From: an uncultured Opitutales bacterium
GTDB lineage: Bacteria; Verrucomicrobiota; Verrucomicrobiia; Opitutales; Seribacteraceae
Direction of reading: 5' to 3'
Length of the DNA stretch: 64,000 nt
NCBI GenBank assembly: GCA_943787575.1
Contig: CALSMY010000003.1
Location: forward strand, 62,001 to 126,000
Part shown: positions 21,728 through 32,411 of the stretch, in pieces
Position numbering within the stretch: the stretch's first letter is position 1
Layout: each line of letters opens with the position of its first letter
Notes under the pieces: generated by a model
Told to the model about the DNA's origin: nothing
Databases searched by the model: none
Seen by the model: the letters and a program-made list of their open reading frames with translations, nothing else
Program-made: the position numbers and the translations under genes

Positions 21728-21737
21728 GGCTATGAAT

Positions 21738-22514
21738 TTAGGAAATTTGCTTGGGAAAGAGCAAATCAATTTCTGAATCTTTTAAATCTCTGTAGGTGCC
21801 AAGGGGTAACTTACCCAACCTCAAACCTCCGATGCTGGTGCGCCGTAATTTTTTTACCTTGTAGCGATACCGCCCCATACACCTTCTAATTTCGCGTTTC
21901 TTGCCGTGCCCCATTGTAATTTCAAGCTTGGTTGATCCCACAGGGTTTCCTGCCTTGGCACGAATTTCGTCGAGCTGTAAAAAATCCCCGTCATCCTCAA
22001 ACCCTGCAAGCATGGCTTGAAAGGCATCCTGTTCGAGAGGCTGATTAATTTCCACTTTGTATTTTTTTCGGACTTTTTGGGATGGGTGAGTAAGTCGATG
22101 AGCTAGTTTACCATCATTGGTTAAGATAACCAGTCCTTCGCTCTCTAAATCCAGTCGTCCCGCGCAAAACAGGCGGATGTTGCGGTGTCGAGTTTCAAGC
22201 AATTCAAAAATAAGGCGTTCTGCATGGGGGTCGTCATTCGAGCAGGTAAACCCCTTGGGCTTATTGACCATAAAGATGGTTGGCTTGATGAATTTTGCCT
22301 GAATTCTTTTCTGGCCCACTTTTACAACATCGCGTTCAGGATTTACCCGTTCACCCAGTTTGGCCAACTCTCCATTTATGGAAACTTGGCCGTCTTTAAT
22401 CAATTGTTCCCCCGCCCGTCGCGAGCAGATTCCAGAATCGGCAAGAAACTTTTGAAGCTTGGGATGAGGAGGTGTGGTCTTGGAGGATTGGTTTGTGTTC
22501 TTGGACATGTGCAA
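21738..22514 (-). CDS. Ribosomal large-subunit pseudouridine synthase (RluB/RsuA family)
   Basis: S4 domain (LQKFLADSGICSRRAGEQLIKDGQVSING) and the catalytic segment AGRLDLESEGLVILTNDGKLAHRL. Confidence 0.85.
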   Translation of the reverse strand: MHMSKNTNQSSKTTPPHPKLQKFLADSGICSRRAGEQLIKDGQVSINGELAKLGERVNPERDVVKVGQKRIQAKFIKPTIFMVNKPKGFTCSNDDPHAERLIFELLETRHRNIRLFCAGRLDLESEGLVILTNDGKLAHRLTHPSQKVRKKYKVEINQPLEQDAFQAMLAGFEDDGDFLQLDEIRAKAGNPVGSTKLEITMGHGKKREIRRCMGRYRYKVKKLRRTSIGGLRLGKLPLGTYRDLKDSEIDLLFPKQIS

Positions 22515-22595
22515 AACTTGATGTTGCCTAATTACTACGAATCCATCATTTATCGGAAACAGTCAATAACAGGGATGGGAACCTGAATATTTTTC

Positions 22596-23345
22596 ATGAA
22601 CGAAGAAACAGATAGAATTAAGGTTGCGGTTGTTACCGGTGCAGGTCGGGGAATCGGTCGCGGAATTGCCGAGGCATTGGCCCGCGATGGCATGAGAGTC
22701 ATTTGCGTGAGTAAGTCAGAAGCCTCCTGTGGTGCAGCAGCTGAATCAATCAGGGAATCCGGCGGGCTGGCTGATGCATTAGCCGTGGATGTCTCTTCAG
22801 GCGAGCAAATCCGCCAAGCTAGTGAAAAACTGCTTGAAGAACATGGACATGTTGAGGTTTTAGTAAATAACGCAGGGATTACCCGCGATAATTTGCTCTT
22901 TCGTATGGAAGAGGATGACTGGAACTCAGTAGTTAATACGAATTTATCCAGCTGTTTCCATTGGATTAAAGCCCTCGGTCGTCCCATGACTCGGAAACGC
23001 TGGGGACGAATTGTCAATGTTGCATCGGTGGTCGGTTTGACTGGTAATGCTGGGCAGGCTAATTATTCAGCAGCCAAGGCGGGTATGGTCGGTTTGACTA
23101 AAAGCCTAGCACGTGAATTTGCCGCCCGTTCTGTAACAGTAAACGCCATCGCTCCAGGGTTTATTGATACTGATATGACTTCAGAATTGGACGAACGTGT
23201 GAAGGAAGGTGCTTTGGCTACCATTCCTCTTAAACGATTCGGACAGGTTTCCGACATTGCCGAAATGGCAGCTTTTTTATGTTCTGACAAAGCCTCCTAC
23301 ATCACCGGACAAGTTTTTACGGTTGACGGCGGGATGGTGATGTGA
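22596..23345 (+). CDS. fabG: 3-oxoacyl-ACP reductase
   Basis: VVTGAGRGIGRGIAEAL, NNAGITRDNLLFRM, YSAAKAGMVGLTKSLAREFAARSVTVNAIAPGFIDTDMT. Upstream of acpP/fabF. Confidence 0.9.
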   Translation: MNEETDRIKVAVVTGAGRGIGRGIAEALARDGMRVICVSKSEASCGAAAESIRESGGLADALAVDVSSGEQIRQASEKLLEEHGHVEVLVNNAGITRDNLLFRMEEDDWNSVVNTNLSSCFHWIKALGRPMTRKRWGRIVNVASVVGLTGNAGQANYSAAKAGMVGLTKSLAREFAARSVTVNAIAPGFIDTDMTSELDERVKEGALATIPLKRFGQVSDIAEMAAFLCSDKASYITGQVFTVDGGMVM

Positions 23346-23385
23346 AGAAAAACTTTCATTAATACCTAACCAAACTTAATTCATT

Positions 23386-23628
23386 ATGTCCGACAAAAGC
23401 GCCGATCGCGTAAAGAAAATCATTGTTAGCCAGCTCAACGTCAGCGAAGAGCAAGTTACTCCGGAGGCCAGCTTTATTGATGACCTTGGAGCCGACTCAC
23501 TTGACCAAGTCGAATTGGTCATGGCTTTGGAAGAAGAATTTGGTAACGAGATACCTGAGGATGATGCCGAAAAGCTTCAGACCGTGGGATCAGTTATCGA
23601 ATATGTTGAGAAAAATCTTTCTTCCTAA
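23386..23628 (+). CDS. acpP: Acyl carrier protein
   Basis: [43 protein letters not shown]. Confidence 0.95.
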   Translation: MSDKSADRVKKIIVSQLNVSEEQVTPEASFIDDLGADSLDQVELVMALEEEFGNEIPEDDAEKLQTVGSVIEYVEKNLSS

Positions 23629-23693
23629 TATTCCTTTAACTTTACAATGAAGTTCGGTCATCTCGAGCCGACTTTACTTATATTTTTTTCCAC

Positions 23694-24935
23694 ATGACCC
23701 GTGTAGTTGTAACAGGAATGGGGGTTGTTTCCTCCATCGGTAACGATTTAGATAGTTACTGGACCAGCCTGAAGGCAGGTAAGTCTGGAATTACCACTCC
23801 AACGAGTTTCGACTGTTCTGACATTGCCAGCAAGGTTGCTTCCGAAATCAAGGATTTTAATCCCGAAGATTTTATGGACCCCAAAGAGGCAAGAAGGAAT
23901 GACCGCTACGCTCAACTTGCCCTCGCCGCAACTCATGGTGCACTCAAAGATGCCAACCTAACTCGTGAGGAATTGGTGCCTAAACGCACTGGCGTACTTG
24001 TGGGTTCAGGAATTGGTGGAATGGATACTATCGAGAAACAAATGACTACCTTGATTGAGCGGGGACCTCGCCGGGTTTCTCCGTTCATGATTCCTTCTTT
24101 AATTGCCAATATTGCCGGTGGAATTATTGCGATTGATCTAGGTGCCAAAGGACCGAATTTTTCGGTGGTCAGTGCTTGTGCATCTGGATCTCATGCAATT
24201 GGTGAGGCTTTTGAAATGATTCGCCGAGGAGCAGCTGATGTTATTTTTGCCGGTGGGAGTGAAGCCGCGGTTACCCGTATCGGATTTGCCGGTTTTTCAT
24301 CGATGAAAGCAATGAGTACCAAATTTAACGATGATCCAAGCCGTGCATCTCGTCCCTTCGATAAAAACCGGGATGGTTTTGTGATGGGAGAGGGTTCTGG
24401 AGTTCTGGTTCTTGAAACTTTAGAGAATGCACAAAAGCGTGGTGCCCGTATCTATGCAGAACTTATTGGTTATGCCGCAACCTGCGATGCCTTCCATGTA
24501 ACCACCCCGGATACTTCCAGTGAGTCTCTTACAGAATGTATGAACTTGGCCCTTGATCAGGCGAAATTGGAAAGAAATTCGGTGAATTATGTGAATGCTC
24601 ATGGTACATCGACTCCTTACAATGACCGTTCGGAGACCACGGCTTTAAAAAATGTATTTTCGGATTACGCCAAGAATGGATTGATGGTAAGTTCCACAAA
24701 ATCCATGACCGGGCACCTACTTGGTGCAGCCGGTGCCATTGAGGCTGCTGCCTGTTGCAAGGCAATTGAGGACGGCGTGGTTCCTCCCACCATTAATTAC
24801 GAGGAGCCCGATCCAGACTGCGATTTGGATTATGTACCCAATGAAGCACGCGAAGCGACAGTGAATGTGGCGATGAGTAACAATTCTGGTTTTGGAGGGC
24901 ACAACGCCTCACTTATTTTTCGTAACTTTAATTAA
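23694..24935 (+). CDS. fabF: 3-oxoacyl-ACP synthase II
   Basis: VVSACASGSHAIGEA, NAHGTSTPYNDRSET, KSMTGHLLGAAGAIE. Confidence 0.93.
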   Translation: MTRVVVTGMGVVSSIGNDLDSYWTSLKAGKSGITTPTSFDCSDIASKVASEIKDFNPEDFMDPKEARRNDRYAQLALAATHGALKDANLTREELVPKRTGVLVGSGIGGMDTIEKQMTTLIERGPRRVSPFMIPSLIANIAGGIIAIDLGAKGPNFSVVSACASGSHAIGEAFEMIRRGAADVIFAGGSEAAVTRIGFAGFSSMKAMSTKFNDDPSRASRPFDKNRDGFVMGEGSGVLVLETLENAQKRGARIYAELIGYAATCDAFHVTTPDTSSESLTECMNLALDQAKLERNSVNYVNAHGTSTPYNDRSETTALKNVFSDYAKNGLMVSSTKSMTGHLLGAAGAIEAAACCKAIEDGVVPPTINYEEPDPDCDLDYVPNEAREATVNVAMSNNSGFGGHNASLIFRNFN

Positions 24936-25011
24936 TCTGTTTTTTTTCCGGTTGATACCTAAATTCGCTTGCTCCAAACGAAAGGTCGGGTATTTTAAAT
25001 CTTTGGCAATT

Positions 25012-25089
<78 letters not shown>

Positions 25090-25251
25090 CTTTTAAGCTT
25101 CTAATTAAAGAATGCTTTAGGCCATACAAAGCCATTGTAAAGTACCTAAATTGATAAAAATACGAATAGGGAAGAAGGTTCGAATGAGAATAAAATTGCA
25201 TTCTCGCCACCGGTATTACCAGTAAGGCGTGTGCGAATTTGGAAAGAGTGG

Positions 25252-26667
25252 TTATTCCTTGTCTGATTTTTCAACATCAGCTTTAGGCTGAGGTTTTTCT
25301 TCTTCATTTTCCTTTTTTAAACTTTCCTGATCTTTAGAAGTTGAATCGTTTGAAGAACTGGAATCTTTGGATTGTTCGGGTGCCTTACTTGACTCTTCGT
25401 TTTTGCTCTCGCCATCAGTATCTGAAGCTTTCTGGGAATCTTTGGTTTCGGAAGAGACATCACTGTTTTTCTTGTCTGACTCACCCTTGTCGGTAGTTGG
25501 AGTTTCTTTACCTGAACTTGTCTTTGAAGATTCGTCCTTTTTTTCTGACTTCTCTGTCTTTAAATCCTTAGAGATAGAGCCTGGTTTACTGTCATCGCCT
25601 TTGTTTAATTCTTTATTGTTCCCTGAAGATTTATCATTTGATGTGTCTTTGCTAGGTACTCCCTCGGCTTTTGGTTTAGAAGCAGATGATTTGGAATCCT
25701 TGGGGGGGGTGGTTTTCTTAGAATCATTCCTAGATTCATCGTCCAAGGACTCACGCTTGGAAGCTTTTTTCAAAACAGCTGCTTTTTTGGCAGCATCTCG
25801 AGCTGCTTGTGCCGCCATTTCCTTGCGGGCAGTTATAAAGGATACCACGCAAAGAATTACATAAATGAGAAGTAATCCGGCAGATAGAAGCATGGTGGTG
25901 GGCTTTAAGCTGGAGGCTTCGTAAATCAGGTAGGGTTCACTGCGCCACCAACTCATTTCAGCAAATGCACCAAAGACCATTTTGGCTATGGAAAGAAAAC
26001 CCAGCAAAGCAATGAGGACAGCAACATGCATGATGTGCTTTTTGGCATTGGGTGCCTTATCAGCAGCGATTGCCAATAAAATTAAAATTAAACCGATAAT
26101 ACCTGGAATAAAAGCAGTCCAACTTTTACCAAATTCTAGAGATTCTCCTGCTTCGGGTGCATCGATAACGTTTTCCCAGTTGTTTGAGGTTAGGGTGACT
26201 GGGCCATCTACTCCTCCCATATTGTTGTAAATAAAACGGATTTTGGCTTTATCTACACCTATTTCTGCCCATGGGATAGACTGGTATTTTTCCGTTCCGG
26301 CATTACTATAATTTTCGGATTCCTGAAGCATGCCTTTTAAGGTTTCGCCAGTGGAACTGGCATACCAAAAGGACTTGGGTTCACCCTCCATTCTTCCAGA
26401 CGAACGGGCATAGTTGTCAGCGTTTATTTGTTTAGCATGACCTTCATTAACTTTATGAACGATCCACCAAACATTTTCACCTGCAGAATCATCGCAGGGC
26501 ATAAAGTCGAGTAGTACATCTTGGTCTCCATCAGAGAGTACATATTCGGCGTCACTTGCCCAAGGACCTTCAAGTTTAATTGAAAGACTGGGGTCTTGAG
26601 CTAGATAACCGACTAAACCGGTTAGGATGAGGATTCCTCCGAGAATAAACGATGGTACTTTTAACAT
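25252..26667 (-). CDS. Multi-TM membrane protein with a long Ser/Lys/Glu/Asp-rich C-terminal tail
   Basis: N-terminal TM, extracytoplasmic domain, further TMs, then about 170 aa of low-complexity charged sequence. Confidence 0.5.
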   Translation of the reverse strand: MLKVPSFILGGILILTGLVGYLAQDPSLSIKLEGPWASDAEYVLSDGDQDVLLDFMPCDDSAGENVWWIVHKVNEGHAKQINADNYARSSGRMEGEPKSFWYASSTGETLKGMLQESENYSNAGTEKYQSIPWAEIGVDKAKIRFIYNNMGGVDGPVTLTSNNWENVIDAPEAGESLEFGKSWTAFIPGIIGLILILLAIAADKAPNAKKHIMHVAVLIALLGFLSIAKMVFGAFAEMSWWRSEPYLIYEASSLKPTTMLLSAGLLLIYVILCVVSFITARKEMAAQAARDAAKKAAVLKKASKRESLDDESRNDSKKTTPPKDSKSSASKPKAEGVPSKDTSNDKSSGNNKELNKGDDSKPGSISKDLKTEKSEKKDESSKTSSGKETPTTDKGESDKKNSDVSSETKDSQKASDTDGESKNEESSKAPEQSKDSSSSNDSTSKDQESLKKENEEEKPQPKADVEKSDKE

Positions 26668-26781
26668 CCCTAATAGGAAACTTGGTTTAGAGAAACTGGC
26701 AAGCCCGTAAAGTTGAAAATTCCGCTCGTTTAGAGGCTAATTCCTGATTATATATATTAATATCAAATTATTCTCATTAAA

Positions 26782-27066
26782 ATGATTGTAGAACCGATAA
26801 CCAAAGAAAAAACCAAGGAAGAAGTAAGCATTGATACTCCTTGGCGTGTGATTGTACTCAATGATCCCGTAAACCTGATGAATTATGTGGTGATGGTTTT
26901 TCGCAAGGTCTTGGGTTTTGATGAGAATAAGGCAACCAGACACATGCGGGAAGTCCACGAAAACGGTCGTTCTGTTGTTTGGTCTGGTAATCGGGAAAGA
27001 GCAGAAAATTATGCGTATCAATTGCAACATTGGCGCCTGCAAACCTTGTTGGAACGGGATGATTGA
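26782..27066 (+). CDS. clpS: ATP-dependent Clp protease adaptor
   Basis: PWRVIVLNDPVNLMNYVVMVFRKVLGFDENKATRHMREVHENGRSVVWSGNRERAENYAYQLQHWRL. Confidence 0.93.
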   Translation: MIVEPITKEKTKEEVSIDTPWRVIVLNDPVNLMNYVVMVFRKVLGFDENKATRHMREVHENGRSVVWSGNRERAENYAYQLQHWRLQTLLERDD

Positions 27067-27505
27067 ATTTCGTTTGCAAATCGATTCAAGAATTACCCGG
27101 GCGGTGGTTCCTTTGATTATCAAATCTTTTTCAGAGTGTGGAAAGATAGCAGAACCAGTTTTTCCTTATCCACAAGAATCTGATCAAGAATTAATGGAGG
27201 CATGGGCCAAAAGTTTACGAGAGGACCTTGCTCAGGACCGTCAAAGGCTTGCCCGTCTGTTGAACGATTCAAAATTTGCTCATGGTTATGTTGAGATTCC
27301 CGATGAGGATACGGAACTAGTTTTGCGAGCGCTAACGGAAATTCGTTTATTTATTCGTAAATCCAACCTGGAAGCTTTTAGCGATGAAGAATTGGAGACA
27401 GGGCAGTTTGTTTTACCTCAGAAACCTCAACTTTCTCAGTCTTATTACCTTGCCTACTTAGTCTTAGCTGAAGTGCAGGAGGGCTTAATTGCCCAAGCCG
27501 CATAA
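27059..27505 (+). CDS. Hypothetical protein downstream of clpS, DUF2017-like
   Basis: MIEFRLQIDSRITRAVVPLII...ELVLRALTEIRLFI. Start overlaps the clpS stop. Confidence 0.5.
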   Translation: MIEFRLQIDSRITRAVVPLIIKSFSECGKIAEPVFPYPQESDQELMEAWAKSLREDLAQDRQRLARLLNDSKFAHGYVEIPDEDTELVLRALTEIRLFIRKSNLEAFSDEELETGQFVLPQKPQLSQSYYLAYLVLAEVQEGLIAQAA

Positions 27506-27523
27506 GCCGAAAAGAATACAGTA

Positions 27524-28996
27524 TTAACCAGCTCGAAGGATTTGGTTATTGGCCACGGCAATTCCTCCTAGCATCGCCCCGACAATTCCAACATAGCCTT
27601 GGTCTGTACCCGCGAGGTATAGGTTTTTATACTTGGTCGCCCCATCCCTTTTCTTGGTCGGCGATCCATAAAGGGTACCGTTTATATGACTGGTGAATCT
27701 TTTGATGGTGGTCGGTGTGAAGGTGTCCAATAGTTGGGTGCATTGGTCCAGCTGATCTTGCTTATCGAGGCCATTTGGTAAATAACTCATGGCATTATCA
27801 AGCATGGTTTTTTCCCAATAGTTTTTTTCCTTTAAGTATTGAGTCTCGGATAATTCAGACCATCGGTGAAAATTTGCCGGGTGGGTGACACGCAGTTTGG
27901 ACTCTTCGCCCTGATGGTTTGTTCCATAATTGTCTGGCAGGCAGATTACTCCTGATTTCAAATCCACTAAACCATTGGGGCAATCATATACAAAACGGTT
28001 TGACCGGTTAAAAAAGACTACGGTTTCATCCCAGCCAAAGTCTTTTGGGTGTCCCTTAAATACTCGTATCGATTCAATAATACTAAACTGTCCGGTTTGG
28101 GCTTCTTCTGGCTCAATACAATTTTCGTTGAGCAAAGATTCGGTCTCACGAATACCACAGGTTGAAATTATTTTTTCCGCCTTTATCGTTTCCCCCGACT
28201 CTAAAATAATTTCCTTTGCTTTATCTCCCTTGGTTTGGATGGAGCGTACAGCACTGTTCATTCTTCGATCCACCCCCAATTCCTTGAGCTTATCAGTCAG
28301 GGGATTGAGGATTGCCCGGATTCCAGCCTCTGGCCTGGATAAACCTTGTTTAAAGATGGCATCGAACAACATGATAAAGGTAGGGAAATCAATGTCGTCT
28401 GGCCGTGCAGATCCATAGTAACAGGTTGGACAAAGCAGCATTTCTCCAAGCAATGGATCGATGCCTGATTCTCTAAGGATCGAGCGGGTGGAAAGTTCTT
28501 CCGCATCGACTGAATAAGCGGGGAATTCCTCCATCTTTTTTAGGAGCTTCAAAAAAGCGTCCATGGAAGATGGAAAAGCTTCCTCCACTTGGCTCAAAAA
28601 ATATTGAAAATCATTATTGAATCGAAGGGACCGCTCGCCAAAGGTGATTCGGGAATGGCTTTGTGGGAGAAGTTTTAATTCATCAATGGGGATGCGTAAT
28701 TGTCGGCAAAGCTTAAGTAAAGGAGAAGATTTTCCCGAAGAAGGCGAGGGGTAATTGGTGAGGGCATGTAGCCCAACATCAAACTTCCTGCCCTTGCGGG
28801 CATAAAAACTGTTCAAGCCTCCGACTACATAATGTTTTTCGAGCAGAATAACTTTTTTGCCAAACATAGCTAATCGAACTGCAGCGGCCAGACCAGCTAA
28901 CCCGGCACCAATGACCACAACCTCAGTTGAGGAAATCTGCGAACTTATGGATTTGGCAGGAGACAAAGAAGGGTGGGGCAGGGAGACCGACCCCAC
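27524..28996 (-). CDS. FAD-dependent phytoene-desaturase/CrtI-like oxidoreductase
   Basis: Dinucleotide fold VVVIGAGLAGLAAAVRLAMFGKKVILLEKHYVVGGLNSFYARKGRKFDVGLHAL. C-terminal NLYLAGTDQGYVGIVGAMLGGIAVAN. Confidence 0.75.
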   Translation of the reverse strand: MGSVSLPHPSLSPAKSISSQISSTEVVVIGAGLAGLAAAVRLAMFGKKVILLEKHYVVGGLNSFYARKGRKFDVGLHALTNYPSPSSGKSSPLLKLCRQLRIPIDELKLLPQSHSRITFGERSLRFNNDFQYFLSQVEEAFPSSMDAFLKLLKKMEEFPAYSVDAEELSTRSILRESGIDPLLGEMLLCPTCYYGSARPDDIDFPTFIMLFDAIFKQGLSRPEAGIRAILNPLTDKLKELGVDRRMNSAVRSIQTKGDKAKEIILESGETIKAEKIISTCGIRETESLLNENCIEPEEAQTGQFSIIESIRVFKGHPKDFGWDETVVFFNRSNRFVYDCPNGLVDLKSGVICLPDNYGTNHQGEESKLRVTHPANFHRWSELSETQYLKEKNYWEKTMLDNAMSYLPNGLDKQDQLDQCTQLLDTFTPTTIKRFTSHINGTLYGSPTKKRDGATKYKNLYLAGTDQGYVGIVGAMLGGIAVANNQILRAG

Positions 28997-29000
28997 TCAA

Positions 29001-29261
29001 TCAGGCCGCGGCGCCCGCTTCGAACTTGGGAAGCAAGTAATTGGCACAACTATCCAGAGACTCGAGTTCACGATACTCTGGTTCGGGTACATCAATACCA
29101 TGTTGTTTGCGAAGTTCCATGACGATATCGAGAAAATCCATCGAGTCTAAATCTAGCTGATCTCTCAGCCGAACGTCAGACTTGACGTCGTTAAGGTCTT
29201 CATCCGGAGCAATTTCCGCAATTATGTCGAGTACGATTTGTTTGACTTTATCTTTATCCAT
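29001..29261 (-). CDS. Acyl carrier protein (second copy)
   Basis: Phosphopantetheine-site region DQLDLDSMDFLDIVMELRKQHGIDVPEPEYRELESLDSCANYL. Confidence 0.85.
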   Translation of the reverse strand: MDKDKVKQIVLDIIAEIAPDEDLNDVKSDVRLRDQLDLDSMDFLDIVMELRKQHGIDVPEPEYRELESLDSCANYLLPKFEAGAAA

Positions 29262-29284
29262 CAGAGCTAGGAATGAAATCTACC

Positions 29285-30528
29285 CTACGCTTCAAACTTT
29301 TTCAAGATAAGAACTGAATTGATTCCAAGCATACCAAAAGAATTGTTGAGAATTACTTTTACTCCACCCTCTTTTTTAATTGCCTGACCGGTTACTAAGC
29401 CTGGAAGGGCACAAGTTGGGTCAATCTCGTCAACATTTAAGGTGGCATGAACCATTCCGTCCTCAAGTGAGGGAATATTACCCGCAAGTTCAATAGCTCC
29501 TGCCGCTCCCATAGAGTGACCGATAAAACTTTTCGTATTATTGACCTTTGTACCAATACTTTCTCCAAAAAGATTGCGAATTGCTTTGCATTCCTGCTCA
29601 TCCCCTTGAGGGGTTGAGGTGGCATGGGTGCTTACTAAATCGATATCTTCTGGTTGCATATTGGCATTACTCAAGGCTTGCCTCATGCACTCCTCCTGCC
29701 TTACAGGGTTTGGCAGTACATAATCGGTGCCATCTGAATTGATCCGATAACCTGCAATCTCAGCGATAATGTCTGCACCCCTCGGACTGCGTCATCTAAG
29801 CGTTCCAAAACATAAATACATCCACCCTCGCTAACCACGATTCCATTACGCCCCTTATCAAATGGACGGCTTGCCCGAGTTGGGTCTTCGTGAGAGGCAA
29901 GAGCTCCTTGGCTTTTAAAGCCAGCAAAGATACCGTATGCTCGAATACTTTCACTGACACCACCAGCCAGGGCAAAGTCACACTCTCCCAGGCGCAATTG
30001 TTGGACCCCCTGAATAATACCTGCATTTCCTGCGGCACAGGCTGCTCCAATCGTGTAGTGCGGACCAGTCAGACCAAGGTTGACCGTAATCTCCCCAGCA
30101 GGGTTGTTGGCAACTGTGCGAGGATTGTGGTGGTGAGTCCAATATTTGATATCTTCATCGTAATGATCAAATAATTGACAAACCTCAGTTTCTGTCTCGA
30201 CGTTTCCATGCTCGGTGATTCCCAGGTAGATTCCGATTCTGGAGGGGTCTACATTTTCGAGATCCAAGTTAGCATGGGCAATGGCTTCATTTGCGCAGTA
30301 GATTGCAATGCTTCCTGCCCTTGTACCTACACGGATTTCTTTCCGTTTTTGATATTTTTTTTGGTCAAAATCACACACTCCGGCTGGTTGTTCGCCCATG
30401 TTGCGAACTGGAAATAAAGAAACCCCACTCTTGCCAGCCAGAAGAGCCTCCCGGTAGGTGGGCAAATCATTGCCAAGCGGACAAGTTAGTCCGATTCCGG
30501 TGAGAACAATTCTGGGAAGTTGATTCAT
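29285..30528 (-). CDS. Beta-ketoacyl-ACP synthase (second KAS), frameshifted near 29780
   Basis: VLTGIGLTCPLGNDLPTYREALLAGKSG, GAACAAGNAGIIQG, THATSTPQGDEQE, TKSFIGHSMGAAGAIE. The halves lie in two frames. Confidence 0.8.
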
Positions 30529-30598
30529 TGGTAAAAATCAGTCATCAAATAAATGAAGCATACAAAGAAATTTGGCAAGCTACCAAAGAGGCAAATTT

Positions 30599-32215
30599 TT
30601 AATATCGTATTTCGTAGCTGTCTATCCGCTTGCGCAGAGTTGCCCTTGTAATACCAAGTAAGGCAGATGCTTTTACCTGATTCCCCCCACATTCCTTCAA
30701 GGCTCGCTGGATAATTTCTTTTTCCATACTCTCGAGTAAATTCTTATCACTCTTTGCCCTAAGGTGAGAATAGGAAATATTAAAACTTTCCTCAAGGGAT
30801 ATGGAGGAAGGTGGCTGGGCATTACTGTTTTGAATCGGATGAGAATCCGGCTCTACACCCTGGCTTGTCTGACCAAACAGGGACTTATCTTGAGGGGGTA
30901 TGCCGACTGTTACTTCCCTGGGAGCTGTATCATCAGTGCGGTCAGGTGACGGAGGAAGACTAGCTTGTAAAGGTTTTGAGGGGCTGGGGGAATTGGATAC
31001 AGAAGAAATATTTTCGGGAAGATCTTTTGCTAAAATTCTTTTGCCTTTGGATACCACTGATGCCGAGTGAAGCACATTTTCCAATTCCCTCACATTGCCC
31101 GGCCATTTGCAGGATTTGAGAATTTCCATTGCTTCGGTGGAAATTTCCTTAGTACCGGTGGAAAACTTTTTGTCCAAGCGTGCGAGCATGAAATCGACAA
31201 GTTCAGGAAGATCTTCCATGCGGTCGCGCAAAGAGGGAGTTTCGATACGCACAACATTTAACCGGTAGTACAAATCTTCACGGAAGGATTTATCCTTAAC
31301 CATGGATTCGAGGTTTTTATGGGTTGCTGCAATGAGGCGGACATCGACTTTTTTGACCTTTGTACTACCGACTCTTTGAATTTCACCTTCTTGGATAGCT
31401 CTGAGGATTTTGGTTTGGGTGGGCAGTCCCATATCTCCAATTTCGTCCAAAAACAAGGTTCCTCCGTGGCAAACTTCGAATTGTCCAGCCTTGGCATCGG
31501 TAGCACCAGTAAATGCCCCTTTCTCATGCCCAAAAAGTTCGCTTTCTATGAGGTTTTCCGGAATGGCACCACAATTTACCGCATGAAAGGGAGCATCTGC
31601 ACGATGGCTGTAACGATGGATACAACGGGCAACCAGTTCCTTACCAGTTCCGCTTTCACCTGTTACCATTACGGTGGCCTCTGAAGCAGCAACTTGACCA
31701 ATTTTCTTCAGGACTTGTTGCATCTTTTCACCACTGCCAACAATGCCTTCCTCTAAATCCTCTTTATTTAAAAGACGTTTTTCTACACTCTCTGTACTGC
31801 CCGAGTCTGCATTTGCCTTGAGAGCTTTCGCCACCATGTCCTTGAGTTTAGAAAGGTCAAATGGCTTAAGTACATAATCAAATGCACCGTGCTTCATCGC
31901 TTGGATGGCGGTTTGAGTGGTTCCGTATGCAGTCATTAATATAACCAGCGATGATGGAGCTGCAGTGCGTAAATGTTGGAGCGTTTCGATGCCTGACATT
32001 CCCTCCATCCGATTATCGAGGAAGATGAGTTGCGGGTTTTCTTTTTCTGCAACTTCTACCCCGTGCTCCCCAGAATCAGCAGTTATAATATGGTGCCCGT
32101 CCGGAGAAAGTACACGGTCTAAAGAGTAGCGGATCTCCGCATCGTCATCAATAATCAGGATGGTTGATTTATCAGTTTTCAAAATAAAAGAGTTTTTATA
32201 TTTATTTTTAACCAA
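30599..32215 (-). CDS. NtrC-family sigma-54-dependent response regulator
   Basis: Receiver ([27 protein letters not shown]), AAA+ ([21 protein letters not shown]) and Fis-type HTH ([28 protein letters not shown]). Confidence 0.9.
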   Translation of the reverse strand: MVKNKYKNSFILKTDKSTILIIDDDAEIRYSLDRVLSPDGHHIITADSGEHGVEVAEKENPQLIFLDNRMEGMSGIETLQHLRTAAPSSLVILMTAYGTTQTAIQAMKHGAFDYVLKPFDLSKLKDMVAKALKANADSGSTESVEKRLLNKEDLEEGIVGSGEKMQQVLKKIGQVAASEATVMVTGESGTGKELVARCIHRYSHRADAPFHAVNCGAIPENLIESELFGHEKGAFTGATDAKAGQFEVCHGGTLFLDEIGDMGLPTQTKILRAIQEGEIQRVGSTKVKKVDVRLIAATHKNLESMVKDKSFREDLYYRLNVVRIETPSLRDRMEDLPELVDFMLARLDKKFSTGTKEISTEAMEILKSCKWPGNVRELENVLHSASVVSKGKRILAKDLPENISSVSNSPSPSKPLQASLPPSPDRTDDTAPREVTVGIPPQDKSLFGQTSQGVEPDSHPIQNSNAQPPSSISLEESFNISYSHLRAKSDKNLLESMEKEIIQRALKECGGNQVKASALLGITRATLRKRIDSYEIRY

Positions 32216-32310
32216 TCGATAAGCGGGTAAAGCTCAAAGCGAAAATTTTAAGGAATCATTTGTTTGCGTTGACGGAGGCTTAAGTGAAGTTCATAGTTTG
32301 CAACTTCCTT

Positions 32311-32387
32311 GCCAGGGTAGCTCAGGCGGTTAGAGCGTCGGACTCATAACCCGAAGGTCGGCGGTTCAAGTCCGCCCCCTGGTACCA
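32311..32387 (+). tRNA. tRNA with CAT anticodon (elongator Met or Ile2)
   Basis: GCCAGGG...CTCATAA...GGCGGTTCAAGTCCGCC CCCTGGT A CCA. D-arm GCTC/GAGC intact. Confidence 0.88.
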
Positions 32388-32411
32388 TTACCTACATTAC
32401 AGGTAAATAGA

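Noticed and set aside
25367-25864. 165-aa + strand Ser/Phe/Leu-rich ORF
   Set aside because: Antisense of the low-complexity K/S/E/D tail of the minus-strand gene.
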